Assembly (NCBI RefSeq): GCF_004014805.1
Contig: NZ_ATDN01000007.1
Location: forward strand, 62,001-126,000
From: Mycolicibacterium elephantis DSM 44368
GTDB lineage: Bacteria > Actinomycetota > Actinomycetes > Mycobacteriales > Mycobacteriaceae
Reading direction: 5' to 3'
Length of the DNA: 64,000 bases
A program made the translations under genes and the position numbers. Under the pieces are notes generated by a model. The model was not told the origin of the DNA and ran no database searches. It worked only from the letters and a program-made list of their open reading frames with translations. Positions 28,393 to 36,252 of this stretch are shown in pieces. Each line of letters starts with the position of its first letter. Position 1 is the stretch's first letter.

Positions 28393-29630
28393 GACAGGCG
28401 AAGGGGTAGACGGACATACGCGTGTGTGAGCAGACTGGCGGTCTGCTTCGTCCCGGGATCATCGCTGAGCTCGATCCGCTGATAGCGGTCGAGTACCGCG
28501 TTGAGCATCGCGGTGACCTCCAAGCGCGCCAGCGAGGAACCGAGGCAGAAATGCAACCCGTGGCCGAACGAGAGCTGCCTTCGGAGATTCGGCCGGTCGA
28601 TGTCGAGGCGCGCCGGGTTGGGGAACACCGCGGGATCGCGGTTGGCCGAGCCGAAGAACAGCGCCACCCACTCCCCCTCCCGAATCAGCTTGCCCCCCAC
28701 TTCCACGTCGCGGGTGGCGATGCGGAACAGGCGCTGTGGTGGGCCGTCGCGCCGCATGGTCTCCTCGACGAAGGCCGGAAGCATCGACCGGTCTGCACGT
28801 ATCCGCGCAGCGATCTCGGGCTCGCTCGCCAAGGCGTGCAACAGGTTGCCGATCAGAAAGGTCGTGGTCTCGCTGCCTGCGACCACCAACGTGACACAGA
28901 ACCGGACGATCTCCTCCGGCGTCAGGCGTTCACCGTCGACTTCCGCGCGCAACAGCGCTGATATGAGGTCCTCGGCATCCTCGACATCCTCGCTCGCCCC
29001 CTGCGCGGCGATGATCGAGGAGTGCTCGGCGAGCCGGGCGGCAAAGGCCCCGACCATCTCTTGGTTGCTCGCCATCCGCTCTTCTGGCGTCAGCGCCGAA
29101 CTCAGCATGAACGCGTTGGCCCAGTTCTTGAAACGGACGTGGTCGCCTTCCGGCAGACCCAGCAACCGGACCATGGCCCTGGTGGGAATCTCGGCGGCGA
29201 ACGACATCACGTCCACTTCACCCTCGCCGAGATCGTCGAGCAAATGCGGAACCAGATCGGTGAGCCAGGGTTCCAGCCGACGGACACGGCGCGGAGAAAA
29301 CGCCTGCGAGACCAACTTTCGCTCCACCTCGTGCTTTGGTGGATCGGTGTTGACCAGCATCAGGCTGGGCGCAGAAGAGGCCTCTTGCAGCGGGTCGCGC
29401 GACGAGAACGTGTCGCTGTCGCGCGCGGCTTCCCAGACCTGGTCGTAGCGGAAGAGGGCCCACGCGGTGACGGGTTCGTCGGCACCCGGCACGGTTCCCG
29501 GCGGCCAGTCACGGTAACCCGCGACCGGAGAGGAGGAGCGCAGCTGGTCGTACAAGGGATAAGGGTCGGCGATGCCCTGCGGCGTGGTGAGCACTTCGAT
29601 CGCCGAAGCGGTGGAAGATGACATGCCCAT
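28389..29630 (-). CDS. Cytochrome P450
   Basis: A 413-residue soluble bacterial P450. The I-helix oxygen-activation motif is VVAGSETTTF, the K-helix ExxR is EETMR, and the heme loop FGHGLHFCLGSSLAR carries the proximal Cys. Electron donors are not encoded next to it. The ATG at 29628-29630, with GAGG just upstream, starts MGMSSSTASAIE; a second ATG six bases later is equally possible. It is co-transcribed with the SnoaL-like gene and divergent from a GAF-LuxR regulator. Its position between the mce3-type importer and mce3R suggests a lipid or steroid substrate, but I cannot assign a CYP family. Confidence 0.88.
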   Translation of the reverse strand: MGMSSSTASAIEVLTTPQGIADPYPLYDQLRSSSPVAGYRDWPPGTVPGADEPVTAWALFRYDQVWEAARDSDTFSSRDPLQEASSAPSLMLVNTDPPKHEVERKLVSQAFSPRRVRRLEPWLTDLVPHLLDDLGEGEVDVMSFAAEIPTRAMVRLLGLPEGDHVRFKNWANAFMLSSALTPEERMASNQEMVGAFAARLAEHSSIIAAQGASEDVEDAEDLISALLRAEVDGERLTPEEIVRFCVTLVVAGSETTTFLIGNLLHALASEPEIAARIRADRSMLPAFVEETMRRDGPPQRLFRIATRDVEVGGKLIREGEWVALFFGSANRDPAVFPNPARLDIDRPNLRRQLSFGHGLHFCLGSSLARLEVTAMLNAVLDRYQRIELSDDPGTKQTASLLTHAYVRLPLRLS

Positions 29631-29749
29631 CAGCCTCGGACAACCCGGACAGCAAAGCGATCCCCCGTTGGGGCACACTCCTGCCCCCGTAGGAGGGCAA
29701 TTTGCGGTTCTGCCCGCAACACCGCCGTGGTCGGGAGAGAGTAGACGCC

Positions 29750-30925
29750 ATGGAGATCGCCGACGGCACGCCCGATCCCGACGAGACGTTGGCCGGCCAT
29801 CCGGGCTGGGCGTCGCGTCCGGCCAGGGAGAGCGATGCCGCCCGCCGCTACCGAGAGACGTTTGCGGATTGGAGTGTCGACCCCACAGACGATCCGATGG
29901 CCGTGGTGTCGGAGGCCATCGACACCAAAGCCAACGAGGTGCGCAACGCGTTGGAGGCGTGCGGCGACGACGAAGCGATCGCGGCGCTGGAGTCGGTGCT
30001 CGATTTCTGTTCGCTCGAGCGGGAGCTGATCGAGGACGGCGCACAACGACGCACCTTCGCGCTGTTGCAGGTCCAGGAGGCCTTGAGCAAGCTGCGGGTG
30101 GTCGATGACGTCGCAACGATCGTCGACCGGGCGCCGCGAGAGTTGGTGGAGTCGTGCGGATTTGACCGCGCGGTGCTGTTCCGCGTGCACGAGGGCAAGA
30201 TGTTCATGGAGTCGGCGTACTTCGGCGAGGACCGCGAGGGCGCCGAGAAGATGGTCGCGTTCGCCCAATCCGTGGCCCCGCCGCTGGATCACATGTTGTT
30301 GGAGACGCAGATGATCCGCCGTCACGCGCCGGCGATCGTGCGTGACGCCCGCAACGACCCCCGCGTGAACAGGCCGATCGTCGACTTCTCGATGACCCAT
30401 TCCTACGTGGCGGCACCGGTGATGCCGACGGGCAAGGTGATCGGCTTCCTACATGCCGACCGGCTGTACTCGGGCCGTCTGGTCGACGAGATCGATCGCG
30501 ACACGGTGTGGGCGTTCGCGGAGGGATTCGGGTATGCCTACGAGCGCACCGTGCTGCTGGAGAGGATGCGCCGGCTACAGGCCGAGGTGCGCAACGCGCT
30601 GGCCTCCGCGGACGAGGCGGCCCGGGCGCTGCAGGACGCCGATCTGGACTTGCGCAAGATCGAACCGCTGGAGCACAGTCCCGCGGCGCGGTCGCTGGCC
30701 GAAGTTCACACCAGGGTGATGACGATGCTCACCCGCCGCGAGGTCGAGGTGCTGCGGTTGATGGCGGCCGGCCGCACCAACCAGCAGATCGCCGACGAGC
30801 TGGTGATCTCGGCAGGCACGGTCAAGTCGCACGTGAAGCGGGTGCTGCGAAAGCTTCACGCCACCAACCGCGCCGAGGCGGCGTCGGCCTACGTGCGGCT
30901 GGCCAGCGTACCCGACCGCGCCTGA
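29750..30925 (+). CDS. GAF-domain LuxR-family transcriptional regulator
   Basis: A 391-residue regulator. The middle part (about residues 100-280) is a GAF-type ligand or redox sensing domain ([40 protein letters not shown]). A coiled linker follows, and the C-terminus is a LuxR helix-turn-helix ([20 protein letters not shown], then [20 protein letters not shown]). The ATG at 29750 has a GGGAGAGAG ribosome-binding site. It is divergent from the P450-SnoaL operon across a 119-base gap, so that operon is its most likely target. The ligand is unknown. Confidence 0.83.
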   Translation: MEIADGTPDPDETLAGHPGWASRPARESDAARRYRETFADWSVDPTDDPMAVVSEAIDTKANEVRNALEACGDDEAIAALESVLDFCSLERELIEDGAQRRTFALLQVQEALSKLRVVDDVATIVDRAPRELVESCGFDRAVLFRVHEGKMFMESAYFGEDREGAEKMVAFAQSVAPPLDHMLLETQMIRRHAPAIVRDARNDPRVNRPIVDFSMTHSYVAAPVMPTGKVIGFLHADRLYSGRLVDEIDRDTVWAFAEGFGYAYERTVLLERMRRLQAEVRNALASADEAARALQDADLDLRKIEPLEHSPAARSLAEVHTRVMTMLTRREVEVLRLMAAGRTNQQIADELVISAGTVKSHVKRVLRKLHATNRAEAASAYVRLASVPDRA

Positions 30926-31098
30926 ACCGGGTCACCGCCAGCTTGGCGACCCTGAGCATTATGTCTATCGGCTATAGCTTCAATACCTGTAGGTTCTCCA
31001 GCGAAATGGCTTGAAATTGCCCATCTCGTGAATATTTATGTCTCTGGTGAGTACTATGGCTGCATGCCTGGCTGCGTAGATCTCTCACAGGAGGCTCG

Positions 31099-31491
31099 AT
31101 GACCGACACCGCAGAGGCCACCGAGACGCTTGTCCGCGACTTCTTCGATGCTTGGCAAACAAGGGATCTCGACGCGATCTGCTCGGCGTTCGCCGATGAC
31201 GCGGTGTGCCACAATGTGCCCGTGGACCCGGTCGTCGGGATCACCGCGATCCGGGAGATCTTTCAAGCGTTCCTGAACGCGTTCACCGAGGCCAAGCTCG
31301 ACGTGGTCACGCTGGCCGCCAAACCCGGCCTGGCGCTCGCCGAGCGGGTGGACTACTTCACGCTCACCGGCGGCGGCAAGGTCGAACTGCCGGTGACGGG
31401 GGTGTTCGAGGTCGAGAACGGCAAGATCAAGCGCTTCAGCGACTACTTCGACCTCGCGGATTTCGAACGTCAGAGCGGGTTCAAACTGTAG
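31099..31491 (+). CDS. Limonene-1,2-epoxide hydrolase family protein
   Basis: A 130-residue NTF2-fold protein with the layout of limonene-1,2-epoxide hydrolases (EphG-like). The catalytic Arg/Asp pair appears as R83 and D85 in AERVDYFT, and the second Asp as D115 in RFSDYFDLADF. The family opens epoxides by direct attack of water. Preceded by ACAGGAGG, a strong ribosome-binding site. It stands 86 bases before mce3R on the same strand and may be co-transcribed with it. The upstream gap (30926-31098) is comparatively AT-rich and probably holds the promoter. Confidence 0.83.
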   Translation: MTDTAEATETLVRDFFDAWQTRDLDAICSAFADDAVCHNVPVDPVVGITAIREIFQAFLNAFTEAKLDVVTLAAKPGLALAERVDYFTLTGGGKVELPVTGVFEVENGKIKRFSDYFDLADFERQSGFKL

Positions 31492-31576
31492 GAAGTTGAC
31501 GCTCAGCGACTTCTGGCAGGATTGAAGCCGCTCGCGTAGCGCCGGTTTCGAGAACGCGGAAGGGGGCCTGGCGGAC

Positions 31577-32761
31577 ATGGAACCCGTCGTCGGCACGGTC
31601 AAGCGCAGACCGAAGGATCGCAAGAAGCAGATCCTGCAGCAGGCGGTCCGGCTGTTCACCGAACGCGGCTTTCACTCGGTCAAGCTGGAGGACATCGCCG
31701 AGGCGGCCGGGGTCACGGCGCGCGCCCTGTACCGGCACTACGAGAACAAACAAGCGCTGCTCGCCGCGGCCATCATCACCGCGCAGGAGGAGTACCAGAG
31801 CGTCCGCGGCCGCGATGCGGGGTCGACGCGTCAACCGTTGAGTGACGAACTGCCCGACCTCATCGCCGCCGCCATCGCCACCCGCGCGCTGACGGTGTTG
31901 TGGCAGCGCGAGGCGCGCTACCTCAACGACGACGACCGGGCCCAGGTGCGCAACCGGATCAACACCATCGTCGCGGGCATGCAGGCCGGTGTCCGGCTGG
32001 AAGTGCCCGAGTTGAGCGACCGGCATTCCGAACTCCGCGCCTGGGCGGTGTCGAGCACCCTGACCAGTCTCGGCCGCCACTCCCTGACGCTGCCGCGCGA
32101 TGAGCTCAAAGACCTTCTCTACCAAGCCTGTATGGCGGCCGCCCAAACGCCCCCCGTCAGCGACCTGACACCGGCCGACGTGCCGTCTCATCCCGAACGC
32201 GCATTGTTCTCCCGGCACGAGACACTGCTGGCGGCCGGTGCGCGGCTCTTCCGCGCGCAGGGGTATCCGGCGGTCAGCACGAGCGAGATCGGCAAGTCTG
32301 TCGGCATCGCGGGCCCGGGACTGTACCGGTCGTTCTCGTCGAAACAGGCGATCCTGGACACCCTGATCCGCCGGCTCGACGACTGGTGGACCCTGGAATG
32401 CGTGCGCGCGTTGCGGGCCGACGGTGACGAGGCCGCGACGCTGCGTCGGCTGGTCGCCGGACGGGTCCGGGTGTGCCTGGACGATCCGGACCTGGTGTCG
32501 GTGTCGATCACCGAACTCGCCCACGCCTCCGAAGAGGTGCGCGACGGCTTCCTGCGGAGCCAGGCGGATCGCGAGGCGGTGTGGACCGAGCTTGTCCGCA
32601 AGCTCGTGCCCGACACCACCACCGCGCAGGCGCGGCTGTTGGTGGCCGCGGCCGACAGCTTCGTCGACGACGTCGCCCGCACCTGGCACCTCACGCGCAA
32701 TTCCGGTGTGGCCGAAGAGATCACCGCGCTGGCGATTGCCATCCTGACCAGTCGGCGCTGA
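31577..32761 (+). CDS. mce3R: Double-TetR repressor Mce3R
   Basis: A 394-residue protein consisting of two complete TetR units. The first helix-turn-helix is in [20 protein letters not shown] (residues about 35-55); the second is in [20 protein letters not shown] (about 233-253). This two-repressor fusion, the length, and long stretches identical in my recollection to M. tuberculosis Rv1963c ([31 protein letters not shown]) support Mce3R, repressor of mce3 and of the Rv1933c-Rv1941 lipid genes. Both target sets lie on either side of it here. It ends seven bases from the convergent SDR gene. Confidence 0.92.
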   Translation: MEPVVGTVKRRPKDRKKQILQQAVRLFTERGFHSVKLEDIAEAAGVTARALYRHYENKQALLAAAIITAQEEYQSVRGRDAGSTRQPLSDELPDLIAAAIATRALTVLWQREARYLNDDDRAQVRNRINTIVAGMQAGVRLEVPELSDRHSELRAWAVSSTLTSLGRHSLTLPRDELKDLLYQACMAAAQTPPVSDLTPADVPSHPERALFSRHETLLAAGARLFRAQGYPAVSTSEIGKSVGIAGPGLYRSFSSKQAILDTLIRRLDDWWTLECVRALRADGDEAATLRRLVAGRVRVCLDDPDLVSVSITELAHASEEVRDGFLRSQADREAVWTELVRKLVPDTTTAQARLLVAAADSFVDDVARTWHLTRNSGVAEEITALAIAILTSRR

Positions 32762-32767
32762 CCCGTT

Positions 32768-33538
32768 TCACCACAGCGCGGCGGCGGTGCCGCCGTCAGC
32801 GTACTGTGCGGTGCCGTTGACCATCGACGCGTCGTCGGACAGCAGGAACGCGACGACGCCCGCCATCTCCTCGGGTCCGGCCATCCGGCCCTGTAGCCGG
32901 CTGATCATGGTGTCGGCCCCGCCTTCACCGAGTGCCTCGTCGAAGGTCGTCATCGCGGTCCGCTGCATCGGGGTGTCGACGAACGCCGGCAGCACCGCGT
33001 TGGATCGCACGCCGGCCGACCGCAATTCGGCCGCGGTGATGCGGCTCAGATGGATGAGTCCGGCCTTCGTCATGCCGTATGCGGCGGTGCCCGCCGCGGC
33101 CACCACCCCGGCCAACGACGACATGTTGACGATGGCGCCACCACCCCGTTCGATCATCTTCGGCGCCGCGTGCTTGGTGCACAGCCAGGCGCCGCGCAGG
33201 TTCACGCGGACCACCCGATCGAAATCCTCGACCGTGGTGTCGAGTACCGAAGCGAAATGGACCACGCCGGCGTTGGCGACCAGCTTGTCGACGCCGCCGA
33301 ACGCCGCCGTGCAGGCGTCGACCATGCCGATCACCTGCTGCTCGTCGCTGATGTCGACGCGATGCGCGACGGCGCCACCGCCGATCTTGGTCGCCGCGGC
33401 TTCGGCAGCCCCGCCGTCGATGTCCGCGCACAGCACCCGGCAACCCTCGGCGGCAAGACGTTCCGCGATCGCGAGGCCGATGCCCGCGCCCGCTCCTGTG
33501 ACGATCGCGGCCTTGCCCGCGAGGTCTGGATATGTCAT
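32768..33538 (-). CDS. Short-chain dehydrogenase/reductase (Rv1941-like)
   Basis: A 256-residue classical SDR. The cofactor motif is TGAGAGIG, NAG is in VANAGVVHF, the catalytic Ser is in VNMSSLAG, and Tyr-Lys are in YGMTK. It is the last gene of the six-gene minus-strand operon equivalent to Rv1936-Rv1941 (mel2), with the same size as Rv1941. It probably oxidises or reduces a hydroxyl/keto group on the substrate handled by the operon; the substrate is not established. Confidence 0.88.
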   Translation of the reverse strand: MTYPDLAGKAAIVTGAGAGIGLAIAERLAAEGCRVLCADIDGGAAEAAATKIGGGAVAHRVDISDEQQVIGMVDACTAAFGGVDKLVANAGVVHFASVLDTTVEDFDRVVRVNLRGAWLCTKHAAPKMIERGGGAIVNMSSLAGVVAAAGTAAYGMTKAGLIHLSRITAAELRSAGVRSNAVLPAFVDTPMQRTAMTTFDEALGEGGADTMISRLQGRMAGPEEMAGVVAFLLSDDASMVNGTAQYADGGTAAALW

Positions 33539-33565
33539 CGAACCACCTTGCTGTCGCTCCTCGTC

Positions 33566-34648
33566 TCAGCCCGCGACCCGGAGCCCGCGCTCGCGGATGG
33601 CCCCGAAGATAACCAGACCGAACCCGGGTGCATCATCGGCCAATCTGACGGTGTAGACACCGAGATCGCGCATAATCCACGCCACGGTCGCAGTCAGCTC
33701 TTCGGAATCGAGCTCATCGGCGTCCGTCAGACCGCAGGCGCGCATCGGGCCGGGCGGACGCAGGTAGATGACGACCCCGCCGTCCCCCGTCCGCATGTCG
33801 CTCAACGCGGTCCGCAGATCGGTGCCGCACCGGCAGGCGGTCGACCCGAACACGTCTGACGTCACACACTCGACGTGGACGTGCAGCGGAACCGGAACCC
33901 CGGGCCCGACGTCACCGACGATCAGGGCCAGGTGCTCACCGCCGCCGTGCACGTCACGGAACCCGATGGCGCGGAAGCCCTCCCCGCAATTGGGCAACAC
34001 CGTCTCGGCCATTCGCTCGACCTGTGGCTCCACCCGCCGCCGATAGTTGACGAGCTCAGCGACGGAGACGACCGGCAACGCGTGCTCGAGCGCGAACTCG
34101 AGCAGCTCGCCGCCTCGCGCCATCGCGCTGGGCCGGTGGCGGGACACGATCTCGCACAGTCCCGCGGCGTGGCGTCGGCCGGCGAGGCGGGTGAGGTCGA
34201 GCGCCGCCTCGGCCGGACCGGGGCGGCCCAGCACGCCTGCCGTGGCCACCTCGACCGGAACCACATGCCCGGGCCGACGAAAGTCCGATGAATCAGAGCT
34301 TTTCGCCGCCAGCGCCGCGATGGTGGCCGCCCGGTCGGTCGCCGAGATCCCCGTGCCGGTCCCCCGCCAGTCGACCGTCACCCGGTGAGCGGCCGCGTCG
34401 GAGCGGTTCTCGCCGCGATGGCAAATCGGCGGGAGGTTCAACCGCTCACACTCGGCGGCGGGCAGCGCGATCCTGACATAGCCGGACGAGTGCCGAATCG
34501 TGAAGGCCAGCAATGTGGGCGTGGCCGCCTCGGCGGCGAACGCGAGATATCCCTCGTTGTCGTTCTCCGGTCCCGTCGTGATGACGACCGGCCGACCGCC
34601 GCCCACCGCTGTGATCGCGCGACGCACCCTGGTGTCCGTCGTCTTCAT
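33566..34648 (-). CDS. ribA1: RibA1-like protein (DHBP synthase/GTP cyclohydrolase II fold, degenerate)
   Basis: A 360-residue two-domain homologue of riboflavin-synthesis RibA. The N-terminal part keeps GTGTGISATDRA and RRPGHVVPV of 3,4-dihydroxybutanone phosphate synthase, but ENDNEGYL replaces the usual RENEGDL and GPAEAALDL replaces GHTEAAVDL, losing a metal-binding His. The C-terminal part keeps the zinc cysteines of GTP cyclohydrolase II (C-x10-C-x-C in ECVTSDVFGSTACRCG), but the QEGRGIGL catalytic loop reads PPGPMRACGL. So it may not make riboflavin precursors. It corresponds to Rv1940 (ribA1) by position. The start ATG overlaps the flavin reductase stop by four bases. Confidence 0.82.
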   Translation of the reverse strand: MKTTDTRVRRAITAVGGGRPVVITTGPENDNEGYLAFAAEAATPTLLAFTIRHSSGYVRIALPAAECERLNLPPICHRGENRSDAAAHRVTVDWRGTGTGISATDRAATIAALAAKSSDSSDFRRPGHVVPVEVATAGVLGRPGPAEAALDLTRLAGRRHAAGLCEIVSRHRPSAMARGGELLEFALEHALPVVSVAELVNYRRRVEPQVERMAETVLPNCGEGFRAIGFRDVHGGGEHLALIVGDVGPGVPVPLHVHVECVTSDVFGSTACRCGTDLRTALSDMRTGDGGVVIYLRPPGPMRACGLTDADELDSEELTATVAWIMRDLGVYTVRLADDAPGFGLVIFGAIRERGLRVAG

Positions 34649-35157
34649 GTCCGCTCCAGCACGTCCGCGCCGGTGAGCCGGTGAAACCGACTGCCGTGGA
34701 ACACAAGTGGCGGCATGCCGACGTTGGCGTCCAGGGCGCACACCTCGAGAACGGCGATCATGTGATCACCCGCGGCCACCTCGCTGCGCAGCAGGCATTC
34801 CAACCAGGCGCTGGCCTCCGGCACGATCACCGCTCCGGATGCCAGCCTGGTCCAAGGTACCCCAGCGAACCGGTCACCTTCTTTGCGTGAGAGAGTGCGG
34901 CACGCATCGCTGTGGTGTTCGGCCAGCACGCTCAGGCCCAGCCGCGCAGCCGCTTTCAACCGCGGCCATGTTCTGGAGTCGGTCTGCACGCAGATCGACA
35001 CGAGTGGCGGGTCCACCGACACCGATGTGAACGAACTCGCTGCCATCCCCACCGGCTCACCGTCGACCATCGCGCACACCGCGGTCACCCCAGAGGGGTG
35101 GCAGCCGTACACCCGCCGCAGTTCGCGGCTGTCGATGGGCAGAGGCCGAAGTTTCAC
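34645..35157 (-). CDS. Flavin reductase-like protein (Rv1939-like)
   Basis: A 170-residue flavin reductase-like domain protein (FMN-binding split barrel): YGCHPSGVTAVCAMVDGEPV, GMAASSFTSVSVDPPLVSIC, LSVLAEHHSDA and GDHMIAVLEV. Family members use NAD(P)H to reduce free FMN or FAD for a partner monooxygenase, which here is likely the luciferase-like or the three-part oxygenase of the same operon. Four-base overlaps with ephB and the RibA-like gene show coupling. Size and place match Rv1939. Confidence 0.87.
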   Translation of the reverse strand: MKLRPLPIDSRELRRVYGCHPSGVTAVCAMVDGEPVGMAASSFTSVSVDPPLVSICVQTDSRTWPRLKAAARLGLSVLAEHHSDACRTLSRKEGDRFAGVPWTRLASGAVIVPEASAWLECLLRSEVAAGDHMIAVLEVCALDANVGMPPLVFHGSRFHRLTGADVLERT

Positions 35158-36239
35158 CAGTGCAGTCCTGTCAGGAATTCGAGCAGCAACCGGTTGGTCT
35201 CCTTGGGCTCCTCTTGTTGGATCCAGTGCCCGACGTCATCGATCATGTGGGTGCCGCAGTAGTTGGGCATCACCTCGTGCGCGCGTTCCACGGCCTCGGC
35301 GCCCCAGGTCGTGCCGACGTCGTACTGGCCCCCGATGAACAACGCCGGCGGTGTGAGCGGGGTGCCTTCCTGCTCGGCGAGGTCGCACCAGTCGTTGTCG
35401 ATGTTGTGGTAGAAGCTCAGCGGCCCACCGAATCCGGACCGTTCGAATTCTTTCGTATAGAAGTCGAGGTCGGCGTCGGTGAACCACTCCGGCATGGTCT
35501 CGGGGTAGATGAACGCGTCCTTCAGGCGCGCCCCCTCCGGTAGGCACAGCGGTCCGGAGCGGATGACCTCGATGGGGTCCATCGACGCCAAATCGACACC
35601 GGCCGCCACCGCCGCCTGGGTGGCCGCGATCATCCCCTGGCCAGACACGGTGTAGGTCAGGCCGAGCAGCCAGCCCCGGAGGTCCTCTTCGATCTCGGCG
35701 ATGATCGCGTCTTGTTCGCCGAAATAGTCCTGGTACCAGATCTTTCCGGGGCCGGCCAGCTCGAGATGGTAGTCCTTGGGCCTGCGCTCGCCGAACGGGC
35801 TGCCGGGCAGGCCGATCACCCCGCGGCCGGCGAACGGAACGCTGATACCCACGACGCCGCGGCAGCGGTCCGGATGCAGCCAGGCGAACGTCCACGCCAC
35901 CGGCGCGCCCCAGTCGTGACCGACCACGACCGCCTGCTTCTCACCGTAGGCATCGAGAACTCCCACGATGTCGCCCACCAATTCCTTGATGCGGTAGGCC
36001 TTTTGCACCCGGTACTTCGACGAGCGCCCGTACCCGCGCTGGTCGATGGCCACCACCCGGTAGCCGGCGCCGGCCAGCGCGGGAATCTGGTGGCGCCACG
36101 AGTACCAGGACTCCGGAAAGCCGTGCACCAGGACCACCAGCGGTCCCTCGCCCTGCTCGACGGCGTGGATGCGGGTTCCTCGGCAGTCGAGCAACCGATG
36201 GGTTGGCGACATCTGCGACATCTGCGACATCTGCGACAT
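35154..36239 (-). CDS. ephB: Epoxide hydrolase EphB
   Basis: An alpha/beta-hydrolase epoxide hydrolase of 361 residues. The oxyanion motif is HGFPESWYSW, nucleophile Asp109 is in GHDWGAPVAW, the lid tyrosine region is YPETMPEWFTDADLDFYT, and the catalytic His is in VGHWIQQEEP. The sequence is nearly colinear with M. tuberculosis EphB (Rv1938) as I recall it. The N-terminus repeats Met-Ser-Gln three times before the family sequence; AAGGGG five bases before the first ATG (36237-36239) supports use of the outermost start. It is part of the mel2-like operon. Confidence 0.93.
   Translation of the reverse strand: MSQMSQMSQMSPTHRLLDCRGTRIHAVEQGEGPLVVLVHGFPESWYSWRHQIPALAGAGYRVVAIDQRGYGRSSKYRVQKAYRIKELVGDIVGVLDAYGEKQAVVVGHDWGAPVAWTFAWLHPDRCRGVVGISVPFAGRGVIGLPGSPFGERRPKDYHLELAGPGKIWYQDYFGEQDAIIAEIEEDLRGWLLGLTYTVSGQGMIAATQAAVAAGVDLASMDPIEVIRSGPLCLPEGARLKDAFIYPETMPEWFTDADLDFYTKEFERSGFGGPLSFYHNIDNDWCDLAEQEGTPLTPPALFIGGQYDVGTTWGAEAVERAHEVMPNYCGTHMIDDVGHWIQQEEPKETNRLLLEFLTGLHW
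36207..36239 (-). repeat. Nine-base tandem repeat carrying alternative ephB start codons
   Basis: Three complete ATGTCGCAG units plus ATGTCG at the 5 prime end of ephB. Each unit is an in-frame start, so slippage changes only the number of Met-Ser-Gln repeats and keeps the reading frame. Confidence 0.85.
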
Positions 36240-36252
36240 GTAAGCCCCTTCT

